Shown: in pieces, positions 14,301-28,021 of the stretch
Numbering within the stretch: the first letter of the stretch is position 1
How the letters are laid out: each line of letters starts with the position of its first letter
Origin: Neodiprion pinetum
Lineage: Eukaryota; Arthropoda; Insecta; Hymenoptera; Diprionidae
Reading direction: 5' to 3'
Assembly (NCBI RefSeq): GCF_021155775.2
Contig: NC_060237.1
Span: 9,759,832 to 9,823,831 of the forward strand
DNA length: 64,000 nucleotides
Notes under the pieces: generated by a model
Databases searched by the model: none
The model's input: only the letters and a program-made list of their open reading frames with translations
Told to the model about the DNA's origin: nothing
Made by a program: the position numbers and the translations under genes

Positions 14301-17296
14301 TCAAGTTGACTGGTACAACCTGTAGTAACAGTGACACTCACACCGAGTGCCGCCAGTTCCGGAATTTCCGCATCGCGATCAACCCGCAGCATTGTACCAA
14401 GGGAAAATAGAGTGGCAAGGATGAGAATGCCCAAAGGTATAAAGGGGCCGTGTTTACCAGGTAGGGGTAGAACCGGGTGGCAGCCACCAGGTTCAGGATC
14501 ACGCTCGTGGCAATTGCTTCCGATCGAGTGGCCAATCATTGGAAACCAATATAGACGACGCAAAACACATCTCTCGTTTTCCCACGGAAAGACGAACAAA
14601 GTCTCCGAAGCCACGCGCGAAAAAAATTTTACCCTCGAAAGGAGAGACGGGCCCTGTCAACCTTGTTCAATGATCCCACCACGGCGATGATGATTTCGGG
14701 GAATAATGTTTATATAAAAAAAGATCAAGTCCCCGCGATCCCGATGTTATCAACATTTCCCAACCCCTGAGCAAGCCGTTCACTTCCATGCTTTGGTTGT
14801 TCTGTTTTTTCAGGAGGGAATCGGTTCTCTGAAGGTTGTTCCTGGAGGGCTGGAACTCAAAGGACAAGCCACTATTCTGGACGCGCTTGTTGCCTCTTCG
14901 GTCAGATCGCCAAAAGGGAGAAACTTGATTCTGGAATCATGGAACAACTTCACCGCTTCGGCTAGGTCTCGCGAAGGACGTTTGCTGGCCAGGTTCACGT
15001 TAGGTAAGAGGCCAAAAATATGGATGGACATGAATAGCTTGACCGAAAGATCCGTGGTGAAAATTATCCTCAATCTTCATTTAAGGCCGTAATAATTGTA
15101 AAGATGCTCAAAACTAGCACGTTCTAGATAATAAACAAGATTGAGGCCATACGCAACCGTGCATGCATCATATTCTTACAGAGTATTGGAATCCGAGAAA
15201 ACCTGAGATGTTTACTCAACGAATCACAGATACAAGCAAACTATTCTAAAAACTTGGCTTCAGAGTGCATGCATTTCGTCAACCTCGTAAAATTCCATGG
15301 TTTGGGTTACATATAAAACCAACCCTCGATTATGATCCTTTCATATTCTAGCGGTTTCGAAAAGATAAGCACCACTTCAACAAGTAACTCGTTTCAAAAG
15401 CTTCAAGCAAACTTTTTTTTTACAAAACTTGGTCGCCAAGAACTTTCTGAGTCACTGATTTCAAATTCAAGTTAACCTTTATTCGGAATTACTAGAACAT
15501 GAAGAAGTAATAATCGAGGGCTGGTGCTAAACAAGTTTTTCCATGATCCATCGCATGAACTTCACTTTAAAAATGTAATCATCACATCAAAAATGTTTCA
15601 ACTAATTCCAAGCTTTCCATCATTTTACATTCCGTTTATAATCCGTGACCAATGATTCGACTTTTGTTACGCCGCAGGCGAGGAGTGGCTCGACTGTGTC
15701 TCTAAGGGTTTTCGCGTCACGGACCCTCAAGGAGTAGTCCTATTTTCCGTGGACAGCAAGCAGGTCGTCGTCGGGGCTGAAACGCTCCGAGTAACAGGTG
15801 TGGGCGGTGCTGTGTTCCAAGGAAGCGTCCAAACTCCATTGGTTAGAGCGGAATCTGGTCACGATTTGAGGTAACGACGCGTGTCATTTCGTCTTTACAT
15901 ATACACACCCTCCCCACACCGTTAGAAACCTCAACGAGAAAGGCCGCGGCTCAATAATATTCAGTAGACCTCGGGGCTTAGGGATAGCCGAAATTCATCC
16001 CCAACTTGACTGTCTGAGGTGAAAATCGCAGAACCTGTGTAGGTTAGAACTGAAGTTTCAACATGTTATACTTGGCGAACGGGTGGAAATTTTTATCAAA
16101 CACTTCGAACGACTGAAACTGAAATCTTAGTGTAAGAAAAATATCCCCATCAAACTTTCCTCGGTTCATCGTACAACGTAAGTGCTCTTTCCATGGAATG
16201 TTATAAAAACTTTGACGAAAACTGAAATCAAATTATCGATAAACTGAAAATTGTAAGATACCCGGTGAGTAAATTAGTCGGTAATTGTTTATACAATTAC
16301 ATCTACGTTAAGAAAGAAATCAATGATTGGTAATGATGGTCAAATACTTGAGTTGCGTATGAGTATCAGGAATCTTGAACGTTTTCGTTTATGGGATCGA
16401 TTTCTCATCTTTTTGTTACAATATTTCTTTTTCAATCTCACCAATTGTGCAAGCGTTGCAGATATCGAAGCAAGACAATTCTACATTATACCGATTGGCG
16501 TAGGCAATGTGATTCGCCGATCAGTTATCGATAGTAGCTAGCTAGTAGTAATTTGCAAACGGATTTACGATTATAATAAAACTTTCCTAGAGCGGAAAAT
16601 TATATTCATAGGATTGGATTTACGCCAGATATGAAATATCGTCCCGGCTAGGGTTTTGCAATCGTTTGTTCCACGAGTGAATCGATTATTGTTACGCTTC
16701 TTACTCCTCACTACCCACTACTCGTCGACGAATCGCTTTGTTACGTTCAACCGACTGGATTACCTCCTCGGTTATTCGTTTCGCCGGGCAATTTTTATAT
16801 TCATTCCTTCGTTTTTTCATCCATCTTCCCGATAACCACCTTCTTCGGAGGTGATAATCCCTCTTCTGATTAATTATAAATTAAAAATCTCCATGAATAG
16901 AAAACGTAGCCAACAGTTTACACTCGAGGAATAAGAAAGTTAATCCAACTTCCGTTTTTTAAATTCTGCAGACTGGAGTCGTCAACGAGATCGCTGAACA
17001 TAAACGCACCCCAAAGAATAACTATTGAATCGCAAGCGGGGAACGTGACAGCTTCGTGTCTGTCTGACATGAAGTTGGAAAGCGTTACGGGAATCGTGAA
17101 GATGGACGCAGCTTCCATTTTCCTGAAAGGTCTTCAGACTGCGAAACCAAATTCAGGAGGTATTTCAGAGGATCAACACTCGTCAAGTCGTCAAAAAGAA
17201 CCGCCGGCTTATCAGCTCTGCGCTTGTGAAACGGGTAAATTGTTCCTCGCAAGACCCGAAGGTTCTTGTCGCGCCGACGACGCTGTATGTCGATAG
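3938..17296 (+). CDS. Scgdelta: gamma/delta-sarcoglycan (dystrophin complex membrane protein)
   Basis: Four coding exons: 3938-4207, 14814-15003, 15678-15870 and 16972-17296 (stop TAG). Donors are GTGAGT, GTAAGA and GTAACG; every acceptor ends in AG. Phases join without a break (0, 1, 2) to give 325 aa; human delta-sarcoglycan is about 290 aa. The start ATG lies one base after a TTTTTCAG acceptor, so the 5'UTR is spliced. The protein has the family's type II layout. A 60-residue cytoplasmic N-terminus ends in GVYGWRKRCLY, the hallmark just before the membrane. One transmembrane helix follows at about residues 61-83. The extracellular part has a beta-rich repeat region with an N-glycosylation site NFT near residue 135, and ends in a cysteine cluster (C301, C303, C317, C324) with the CxC...GKLFL pattern. 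Sarcoglycans form a subcomplex with dystrophin and dystroglycan in the muscle sarcolemma. Insects usually have one gene for the gamma/delta/zeta group, so gamma and delta cannot be told apart. The sequence shows no damage. Confidence 0.95.
8085..8110. repeat. C17 homopolymer followed by CT repeat
   Basis: Seventeen consecutive C (8085-8101) lead into a CT dinucleotide tract. It lies inside sarcoglycan intron 1, where replication slippage makes length variation and assembly error likely. Confidence 0.9.
8355..8392. repeat. AT/GT compound microsatellite
   Basis: An (AT)n tract at 8355-8366 runs directly into a (GT)13 tract ending at 8392. It is a typical polymorphic dinucleotide repeat in sarcoglycan intron 1, and the alternating purine-pyrimidine sequence can form Z-DNA. 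Confidence 0.9.
14342..14535 (-). other. Possible coding exon of an unidentified membrane protein, antisense in sarcoglycan intron 1
   Basis: On the minus strand this stretch reads as a very hydrophobic peptide, including VILNLVAATRFYPYLVNTA and LYLWAFSSLPLYFPLVQCC, followed by the basic run MRKFRNWRHS. The codons favour G or C at the third position, which is unlike the surrounding intron. The frame ends at a good donor (GT|GTGAGT, 14341-14336). An in-frame TGA lies just upstream and no convincing acceptor is visible. Another minus-strand frame and one plus-strand frame are also open here, so chance in a GC-rich patch is a real alternative. I do not recognise the family. Confidence 0.22.
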
Positions 17297-17918
17297 TTTT
17301 TCCTTTTCTTTTCTTTTGCTTTTTACCCTCGAAACAAACCAGAACAAACACGTACATACAAAAAAAGAATACAAACACTGACAAAAGTATTTGACGATTT
17401 ATACTTGCAATGAAAAAAAAAATTGTAGTGGCCACGTGCCTGTAAGGGTGTGGTACGAAAATGATACACGTAATGTAAGCTCTGACGTACCTTTCTTAAA
17501 AGGTCAAGTGGCGATTTTTGTAGGAAAATTTTATTTTTGTTATTTTAACCACGGTTTACACTCAGCTTTTGTACAATACTTCAAGAAATGTCAAAATAAT
17601 CATGTTTCTCTGAATTATTTTTTTCCTCCACTGGTATAAGTTTGCCCTGTGAATTTAATATTTCCGAATGTCAATTGTTACTCTATTCTTTCTAATTTCG
17701 TTCAAACCGATATTCGTATTACAAATAATAATTTCTCGTGAAATCAGAGCAACCTTTTCTGAAACACACATGTACATAGCAATAAGATTTTAAGAGTCTC
17801 TACGGTGCATTTAAAGTGTAACGTATGTAAAATGATGTGTATTTCGAGAAGACAACCGTACGCGTAAAACGATCCTTCCTATACGTAAAAGAATCAAAAA
17901 TCAATCACCGGTAAAAGA

Positions 17919-17929
17919 AATAAAATAAA
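17919..17929 (+). terminator. Candidate polyadenylation signal of the sarcoglycan gene
   Basis: Two overlapping AATAAA hexamers (17919-17924 and 17924-17929) are the first ones downstream of the sarcoglycan stop at 17296. This makes them the best candidate for the 3' end. Further A-rich sequence follows, so other sites are possible. Confidence 0.4.
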
Positions 17930-20900
17930 ATGGAAAATTCCCACAGGTAAGAGAATGGCCAAAGCAATTTGAAAAATCATAAAAAGAACCCCTTAAAACC
18001 GACGTACGCAACATGAATTGTAAATTGATTAAAATCGAGTGAAAAAGAAATGAACGAAATAAAAAGAAATATTCCCAGGAAAACAACATCTAAATACTGA
18101 CAATGTTACAAACATAGAGCACAACAGCTACATATAACATTGTAAAGTTACCGAAAAAGTACACGTGCGTATTGCCAGAGACCAAAATTGAAAAAAAGTA
18201 TATAAAAAAATTAATTTGAAGGCCGTACAGTCAATATTCGCAGTGTTTTTTTTCTTTCTCACAGATATTATACCTGTGTATACTGTAATTAGCAAGTGAA
18301 AAATGCTGACACGTCGTTTATGTTTCATAACCATTACTTTACCTCAAAAGAAAAGAAAAAAAAAAAGAAGAACAGTAGCTCTGTTGCCTACATTGAAATA
18401 TTGCAAGAGCCATTTCTTCCATTTATCACAATATCGTACAATGTAGAATTACAGCGACACACGGCAGGAAGAAAAAATCAACGCAAAGGATAAATCACGC
18501 AATTTTTTCAACGGCCATACGTCTACATTGCGGGTTTCTCTTTTGCTCACACTGCTTGTTATCGTTACCATGTTTATTATTATTATCAATTATTATTTAT
18601 TACCATTATTGCAATTATTATTATTATTGTTATTGTTGTTAACCCTGCCGTAATAAATACGCGAGCAAAAGAATGAATAATAAAAACAGATTTGAAGTAT
18701 AAAACAATTGAAGAAAAGATGAGGTGAGTGAAAATTGTGAGAAAGCTCCATGTGTACCATTGTGTATGTAGTAAAGTCGCCGACGCTGTGAAGCGCTGTA
18801 TATCTTGTATATCAATAAAAATATAAAGATAAAAAAAATGGTATGCGGTTACCGTTATGCCGAATGAATCTGTGCTTGCCTGTCCCAGTATATTTAAATA
18901 CACATTACGTTCGAATGTAATAATAAATATGGATAAAGCTGCGTAACTAATTTTCTGAAGATGGAAATGAAGATGAAAAGAAGAAAAGGAAATATGAAAT
19001 TAATTTTTTTCAACTTTCCGTTCTTTTTTTTTTGGGTTTTACCATTAATTTTTTTTTTTTTTTTTGAATTTTTATTCTATTAGGTTAACGAAGCGCTCAT
19101 AATCCTTACTTGAAACGGAAATGCTGATGTACAAGATTGACTTACATCATTACAATATCCCTTCAAGAAACTCCGGGGCGGAAAAACGTGAATATTAAAC
19201 TTTTTATTTATGCAGCATACGACGTCCAACGATTGCTAAAGGGAATAATTTAGACCTTCGTCACTTCTTTCCTTTCTTAATACATACATTATTATGTATA
19301 ATAATAAAAATGATAATAAATCCCAGTTCCCATGAAAAGCCCGACTCCCTCCCTTGCGGAGTCGTTTCATTTTTTATCCCTAAAGTTGTGTGAGCAATTA
19401 TAAGCGCACGGTGATGCGTTACGGTAGGTATAATCATCCGTTTCGCACAAATCATAACCTCGTCTGGCTTCCTCCGGAAATGGGACCTCAAATTATTTTA
19501 CCTGAACGAAATTATCCGATGAGAATAAAACGTGAAGACTTGGAAAAGAAACATGAAAAAGATGGTGAATTATAAAGAGCTAGGTTTACGCATGTCACAT
19601 TCGACTGATTGTGCAATAATAAGTGATTCGGAAACGTGAGAGAAACAAGGATGGGAAATTGATCAGTGAACGAATAAATAATCAAACGATGCTCCGTGTT
19701 TCGTGATAAGTGTGAGAGACGAGTAACTCTCGGGGCATCAGTTTTGACGCCTAACTGACATAAAAAGCAATCTTGCTCAGTAGTAACCCCCTTGAAGCGC
19801 GTGGTTCTGACGAGAAGGTAGCCAATTGCGCAATACCGGATTAAAATTGCATCCTGCAAGAACGAAACAAAAACAAGCTCATGACCGTAAAGCGAGTTTA
19901 AAACGGGAAAGGTGAGCGACGAGGGAAGAGAGGAAGAGTCGGGTGGTGCAGGGGGATCGAGAATTAGCAAGCCGTGAATAAAAAATGAGTACGAGATGAA
20001 AAATGCCTCCCAGCATCGCGTCGGGAAAGATTGTACTCTTCACTCTTCTCTCTCTCTCTCTCATTGGCTAATAACAAACTTAGTCCGTAGTGCCCATCCG
20101 TCTAGTCGATTTAAAGGAATGAAAAAAATTACCAGGCAATTTCTCACTCTCCTTGTTTCATCTTTCGTTTTTCATATTCTGTTTCTGTCTGTGTATCTAC
20201 TTATCTCTACAGTATAGGTATAGGTAGGTATAAGAAAACCCGCTGCAATATGGAAGCTAAAAACAAAAACTTTCTCGATGGAAACTTATTAACTTTGATG
20301 GAGATTCATTAGCTTGGTTTTTCTACATGCATAGCTCTAACGTACTGCAAAGTCCAGTCGCTTACGAAACAGAGAGTGAACTAAACATATAAAAACAATC
20401 ACAGAGCCAAGTTTTACACTGACAACAACAAAAAGTAAAGATCACTTCAAGAAATCTCTTCACAGCAGCTTGCACATTCTTCGGAATAAATTTTTTTTTT
20501 TAGCGAACATTTCTTTCTGGAACTAACTCTGCAAAAAAAAACTACTCTAAAATTGAGCAATTCGCAAAAACTGTTCGTTTTAATTCACTTAATGCTAGAT
20601 TTCCTATAGTTCTTAGGTTCTGAAAGAGTTCTTTCTCTTCGCGGATATGCGCGTTTGACAAAAAAAAAAATAATAGGTTTTGACAGTATTCGATTTCAAA
20701 GATTTTCAGAAAACAAGCATTGATCTTCTCGGCAACGGTTTCATCAGTTTGGAATTAAAAGAAAATATTCATTTTGTTAAAAAAAAAATAGTAACAACTG
20801 ACCATTCCTGAAATTTTACTCTAGCGTACCTCACAGTTTTCTAATTTCTTTTCAACAACTCTGAAAAGTTCCAGATTACTGAATTTGGTTTTCAAGAAAT

Positions 20901-21407
20901 TTCAAAGAAGACTTCAAAGGAAACACGTTAATTTTTGTCACTTTTTGTACATCGCAAAAGCTCATGTAAAAAAAAAAAATATTAGCCAAAACCTTAAATG
21001 GATAAAATAGTTAGACAGAGTGAAAAATAGAAACACATAAGCTTAAAGGAAGCTCATTGAATTCGAAGGCCCAGGTCCCCGGACACTGTCAATTTACGGA
21101 AGGACATTCTATGGGCGCAAGGGTTGTACGACACCCCGCAGCACCCATGGCTATGCAATATCCACAGATGGGAGGGCGGCAGCAGGCGGGCTCCGGCTGG
21201 CTGGCAGAATTCTGTGAACCGTGAAATTGTCGTACCGGTACGGGCGCGTCCAATAAAGCTTTAAATACGAATTAGTGCATCGCTTGCTACATTGAGTAGA
21301 CGCCTATAGTGAAACGGGACAGCCGATACCTGCCGGGCTATTCGAGATTTGACCCGACGGTCACCGTCCTGCAGCCTTGCCCATAGACAACCTTTTCCAT
21401 GGGTTGG

Positions 21408-21429
21408 AAAAAAAAAAAAAAAAAAAAAA
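21408..21429. repeat. A22 homopolymer
   Basis: Uninterrupted run of 22 A. No retroposed gene sequence or target-site duplication was recognised next to it, so it is listed only as a simple repeat. Confidence 0.9.
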
Positions 21430-24400
21430 TCGGAAACGGCCGAGAAAAGGTCAAGAAAATTGAACGTCGTAAGATCAGACCAGCAAAAAGATGCCTGGAT
21501 TCCAATTCTGGCCTTACTTTAACCAGCTGAAATTTCACTTCTTCTATAACCGATTCGAAATATTTCAAACAATTTCAGCCAACTTATACCGTCATCGTTA
21601 ATTTAATTTGAACGTTAAATCTCGATACCCATGCTCGATAATGAGAGATAAATTTCCCAATAGATGAGAGTATGCGACTATTTGTTGCTCAACTTTTCTC
21701 CAACTTTTCGAGGCGAATAATATTCCCTGACGGTTTCCGATTCTCCCTGGATTATCGGGGTCCGTCACGATTTCAAGATGTTTTAGAACCTTGTTCGCAG
21801 ACTGAAAGATGCCACTTATTCTGATCAGTTGGAAAAGGAACGCGTTAGAGACGGAAAGTTCTCGAAAGAGGAAGTTAGCGAAAAGTGGTTTTATCGTTAT
21901 TGCTTACGTTCGAATGGTAAAAAAATAATATTTGCTCGAAAGGCGGTAGCAAGTTTGTCGAGAAATCTCGTGAAGCTTTTAACAGCAAATGTGACTTTAT
22001 CGCAATACTTCAACTTCCGCAACACTTGAACTATCCATAACCGCAACTTCGTACATCGAAGCTTTACGTATACACCGACACAAGCCCAAGCTCCCTCCAG
22101 CATCAAAGGACAAACTTTTGAAACTGATCGTTTCCAAAGTGTACCACAATTTTCAATAAAATCTCATACTCTCTCCGATAAGGCGAACCTTTCGTTCTGT
22201 TCACTATTCAACCGCAATTACATCGCAGCCCTCAACTACAGTCCCGAAATAGAATCCATCCAACGCTTCAAGGTCTGCCAAATTAAGTCAGTTGATTACC
22301 TGCTACTCCAGCTAACGATGAGATTAACGAGTCGGGAAAGCTGCAGTTCGTCTAATCTTCAGGCTCACCGGGCTGTAAAGTCACGATTATGTTATATCAA
22401 GCTCTGTTCACGCTTTACACGCGCTTTCGATGCATCGCCAACCCTTGAACTGAGTTTGACGGAATGTAAGCGCTGCAGTCCCCTCAGACGGAGACTTTTT
22501 GATCCGCTAAAGTGACTCCAGCACTAAAATACACAAGCTTAAGCCTTTGTCGACTGGCTATCCTGCGAAAGTATTAGACGCAGTTTACAATGTCCTGCAA
22601 GTTGCCTCTCAAGGCTGCCGGAGAGGGTTGACAAGTGTTTGCAACAAACAGCGGTGGCTGATACCCCTAAGAATGCGTCTCCCTTCCCCCCGCCCCTCCT
22701 TACCGAGCGCTCCTCAGCCCCTCGTGCATTGAGGGCTGCTAACCCGCGATCAAAACAATTATGTCTGACATAATGAGTGGAGCCATTTGTGTGACAATAA
22801 AGCGCCTGTCGTCACCTTGTATGAAAAGATTCGATCTAAAAAATGCGAAAGAAATGAATCAATGAATCGTTGAACGAGGTTGTTGGCAAAAATCGTTTAT
22901 TTTCCCTCGAGAAAAGTTCGCAATTCACTGTACGGTACGAGAATAAATTTTTTCTTTCGTCCGCGATATACGTAAAAGTTATGAAACGTAGTATGAAATA
23001 AAGATGTAATTACGAATAGGGATAGTGAATATTTTATCAACTACACAGAGACGCGAGTATCAATATTTAAAAGTATTCGCGCCGATAATAAAGTTTTCCC
23101 TCAACGCGAGGGTAATTCTTCGCAAAAATAAGTGATCCGTGGAGTTTTTTTGCGGTTGGAAAACGAGGAAGCGCCGGGATGGGGGATGCAATTTAATGCA
23201 CCCCACGCCATCATTGCGAGGGTGATGTAATATCCTTCGAGTTCCCACATAACCTGCGTCTAGTTAGTACGAAATGAGCTGTTGATAAATCTCTCCCCCA
23301 CTTCCGAGCCCCCCTGTCATGCCCAACTCCTTGGTATGTGGCGCCATTTCTCTACGCGGAATTACACCCCAAAATTGTAATTTTGTCGGGGGCTTCTCTC
23401 CCCCACCTCCAGTCCCAACCACCGTTCAGCCCTGCTACATTATACTCTTACCCAGAGTTAGTGCGGGCTAACTTTTATCGTCGACCGTACCTATATATTG
23501 TGTGTGTATGTATATATATATGCCTTGCACCCCGTCTACAAGTCGAGGAAAAATTCATCCCTCAGACCTTAAGAAAAATTCGTCTCAGAGACGATCCGAT
23601 ATTCACTTCAACGCTTTGAGTAAGAAACGCCACGTCTATGCAGGTAAGTATGCATGTTCATTATACGAGATTCCCGATGAGAGAAAGCGTTTGAATGTAA
23701 CGAAGCATCTCGACTATTTACTTGTGAGGGATGAATTTTAACTACTGTCAAAATATTTAACACCGTATCCGTTTTACACATTTGTAAATTCATAGTATTT
23801 ACCAAGCCCGATCATCTCGAAGTAAATTGTTTTCTCGGTGTAATAAGATTCGAATTCGGTAAAAAGGGAAACAAACGTTTACTTGGATTGTGATATATTT
23901 TAAGGGAAATCTTCTACTCTTCTGACTAACTAACAAAAATTACTGAACGGAACGACTGGATGATAATTGCTAAGAAATTGAGGAATGAGAAGTTTTCAGC
24001 AAATTGCTCGAGCTGTCATTAGATTGCAAGTTTATCGGTGGCCTGATATCAAATATTACGAACTGAAACTCTTCGGAAAAAAATCTCTAGATTTTGCTGT
24101 CATATAGATATTTAAGATTGAATGAAAAAGTGTCGAAATGTTGGCAGACATTCGCGCTTTCTTAGAAACTGCTCGTTCAAAAGATATGTTTTGAAATTAT
24201 TTCCTCTATTTCTGTGTTTAAAATTTCATCTTAAAAAAGTTAGCTAGACGCTAAGAACCGAAATGAGACCAACAACCGATTTAAAACCAAATGAACAATG
24301 ATCGAATAATTTCCTTTGAAATATTCACCAATTACAATGAATTTCACAGTGTTTTCGAAAATAATGCCAACGTGATTTACTAAAAAATAAGAATTGCGAT

Positions 24401-25616
24401 CAAGTGCAATAAACCCACATTTACAATAACGAAAAAAATAAATCGATCGGATAACGATTGTGAAAAATTCTACTGTATCATCAAACCCACAAAACCACTC
24501 AAGTCTCTTGTAACCGTATACTGTGTATTGATGTTATCCATCTTAGATGATATATTCTGTAAGTTTTGAATATCTTTGACTAATGTAAATAAGCAGCACA
24601 TAGAGGATCAGCTAACCGAGTGCCTGTTACATTTAGCTGATGCCTAATGAACCCAATTAATTCATTGTTAAACTTCAGTAGCAAGAATAAACCCGGCTAG
24701 TTCACGGGTTACATTCATTCCGTAAGTGGATACACGGTAATTTGCTTCATTCCAAGCCTTCAAATACACTCGACGAAACATGATTCGCTTCAATAGTTAC
24801 CTCAAATATTCTGTCATTTGTGGAAAAGGAGAAAATCAAATTCACGTGGTACTGATCCCGTCTTTGGGTGAGACAAAAATCATTAACGGTTCGGTTAATT
24901 TCGATAAATTCAACGAGTTGATAAGTGACGCTGTCAACATTGCAAGGTGGGTAAAAATCCAGTTTTTTTTAACACAGATCCCACAAAAAAAACCGTGTTT
25001 TTTTGGTTTTTCGTTATAAAACCCACATAAAATTGGGTTTAATTCGTTACATATTTGCAAAACGTTAATCATTGCATTTTTGTTTAGCATCATTGAACAT
25101 AAAATTAGAAAGATTCTGATTATTTTATTAACTATTATTCAATATTCTAGTGTATAAATCAAAGCACACTATGAACAATTTTTGGTCTTTGGAAGTGAGC
25201 TACTACAGTTTTTGTCCAGTAAGTGTTCATGATATACTACGAATGAGTTCACGCTCATGTTTATTACTTTACCTAGTTACTGTAACATATTATTTTAATG
25301 TCGATCGGTTATTTTGTCGTTTTCTCAATACTTAATAAACACATATAATCTAAAAATAAACACTTTTCAACTTTCTTCAAGAAACAATATTGAAAGAGAA
25401 AAAAATATTTTTTCCACCCCAGGTTTTTCGAACCGGATTTTTTTTTAGGTGAGTCTAATTGGGTCAGTGAAAATTGGCCCCACCCTGCAATATTGACGAA
25501 AAATACCGTTCAATGCCAAAGAATTAACTTCAAGGTTTCCTCGTCTGACCGCGAAGTTGAATCCAACGCCCGAGTCAGAAACATTCAAGATGGCTATGAA
25601 ATCGGACGGGAAGGTA

Positions 25617-25644
25617 GAAGAAGAAGAAAAAGAAGAAGAAGAAG
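25617..25644. repeat. GAA trinucleotide repeat
   Basis: Mostly pure GAA units with one interruption (GAAAAA). Purine on the + strand. It reads as poly-Glu or poly-Lys on the + strand, and on the minus strand as the long Ser or Phe runs of chance ORFs. Confidence 0.85.
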
Positions 25645-28002
25645 TTAAAACGAGGGGGTAGCGGGATGGAGTGGAGGGCGTGCCCGTGCCGAAGAGAGAT
25701 GCCGGTAAAGTCGGAGGGCTGCTCCGTGTAAATTGCCTTACAGCTGGCATCAGAGCCACTTGTACGCCAACAAATTAACATTAACCGAGATGATGAATGG
25801 CGCTCTCAGCCACTTTGCCATCCCCTCGCCACACTCTCCGCACCTTTCGAGATCCGTCCGCGAAGCTCGACGCGCAAGGCTTACGAGCGACGTCAGGTTT
25901 ACCGTCTAGACAACTAACTCGGGAACAACCGTCCCGACAAACTGTTCTAAACCACTGTTTATCGCGAAATAATTGGGCGATATTTCAATTACATAACCGT
26001 TGAAACGAGGCTGCAGATGAACGCGAGAAGAACGAAGTAAAGAAGAAGAAGATGTGGCAGAAGAACGAGATGATGAGAGCGGGTCACAAAACCAAGCCAC
26101 CACGCTTCGCTGCAACGAATCCTCGAAACTGTTAAATGTTTTCTGGATCTTATTTTGAATATTATGTGTAGAATTCTCGGTGTCACAGGTCAAAATGATA
26201 GAGTGAATATTATGAATGGATATTACCTGCGCTGTGGAATTTAAACTAAATTTTCCCCACCGTTACGACCTTTCTTTGCTTTCTTTCACGTTGAAAGCTT
26301 CACCCAATACTTAAATGCAAGTGTTAGATTTATTGTTGAATGAATGTTTCTTTGTAACTTTAGCCCGTTACTTTATTTAATAATAAAATATTCATAGCTT
26401 TCCGAGGAGGGCTTCCCTTAGCGCCTAAACGTCAAATCTTTGACTGACGTTCATTCGAGAATTCTACACAAACCTCGAATTCTTTGAGAAAAATGTACTT
26501 TCCATCGGCTGTGCCTACGTACAGAATCTACACAGACGCTGATATCCGACCGAGTAGTGGATGCCCCGCTCTGGCTCTCGGCTCCGGAAATTAATTACAC
26601 CACTTTGGGGGCTAGCCGGGGAGAATTAATTGCAATTCATAACTACCCGGAGAGACACCCAAAGAATTTACGATCCGATTATTTTATCTCGAAATATTTT
26701 CACATTGTCGACTTTAGACGCATTCCTTCGGTCTTCTCTGTACTGCGAACACTTTGGTTCATCATACATCAAAATTCTGAACCGTTATACCCGACTGATG
26801 ACCCGAATTCCAAAGCTCCTGATTTAATTCCGAACAATTATCGCACGCCGTGATAGAGATTAATTGTCCACGTTTTTTTACAACTTGACACTGCATTTTT
26901 AGCCGCATTAATTCAGAATAATGCATAAGCTGTGGAAGCGACGACGCGACGAAGCGATATTGAATATATCGAACTCCGGGGAGCATAACTATGTCAGTAA
27001 TTCCATAATTTCATTTGTCGGTACCGCAGTCAGGCGTTGGGAGGGGACAGAATAATGGGCGTTGGTGTGGACTCCAGATTATGCAGGGAAAAGTATAAAA
27101 TTTTATTAGTAATTAACTGAATTAATTAGCGCAGATGGTACATCGATATCTCGTATACTCTCGGTGCATACAGGCACTCCTGCAGGCTTCGGCGAAAAGT
27201 TAACTGATAAAGCACAAAGTTTCGGACCCGCGGTATCCACGCCGAGTTATTAATCACTCTCCGAGTCTCCCTGGTCTTTGCGGTTTCACCGTCCGTGACT
27301 AAACTTCCCGGATAATAAATCCTCGATTCGTAGATCAGAATTCGAAAATAATTCAACCGTTTGAACGCAATATTGTTTCTTTGTTTAATTTCTTCACTAC
27401 AGAAACGTAGAGTCAGTCGTCATTTTATGTTCACGAGCTATAATTCTCAAAGTTCATCCCTGCCGTTCTAACGATGAAGAAAATACTACACAGGCAACGT
27501 GATGTTTCCAGCTGTGTACGTTCGAAGCAAACGTTCGCGGAAGTTTCATAGAGAAAGTTTGGCGGCATTGGACACTCGAGCTTTTCCATTCGCGCTACTT
27601 TGATCACAGCAGCTAGGAATTCAAAACCAAAAATCCAGCTTATTTGAAACCGGACGCCTTTGACTATTTCTATTCAAGTTTTCACCTCGCTAGTTCATCC
27701 AATGAGTTTCTAGTCTCTGACAAATAAGTTTCTGCACTACGATCTTCTTAAATAAATAACCAGTTACGATATTTATCAGCAGGGATAATTTTTGAGTATC
27801 CCCTGTGACGATTCATCGATTCTTTTAAAAACGTAACTGGCCATCGCTCAAATAAAGAAAAAATTCGCAGCCTCTGCTGGAAAATTGCGTAAGCTGTAAA
27901 TGAAACGGTATTATCAAATCAATTGTACTCACCAAATATGATGACATCCTACGTCAAGCCTGGATCCATTTCCGTCCGGGTTCCATCCGAAGCACAAACA
28001 AA

Positions 28003-28021
28003 CTCACTCACTCACTCACTC
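28003..28021. repeat. CTCA tetranucleotide repeat
   Basis: Short perfect tandem array of the CTCA unit, five copies, in non-coding DNA. Confidence 0.8.

Larger units (their letters stand above)
4208..14813 (+). other. Intron 1 of the sarcoglycan gene (10.6 kb)
   Basis: Phase-0 intron running from GTGAGT to TTTTTTCAG, between the transmembrane exon and the first extracellular exon. It is far longer than introns 2 (674 bp) and 3 (1101 bp). It contains a CT-rich tract (about 5141-5216), a run of 17 C followed by CT (8085-8110), an AT/GT dinucleotide tract (8355-8392) and GC-rich stretches around 11700-13400. Large first introns often hold muscle enhancers, but no element could be assigned. One minus-strand exon-like ORF near its 3' end is listed separately. 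Confidence 0.85.

Noticed and set aside
19512..19970. 152-codon minus-strand ORF
   Set aside because: Low-information Leu/Ser/Phe-rich translation of purine-rich + strand sequence; no domain, no splice context.
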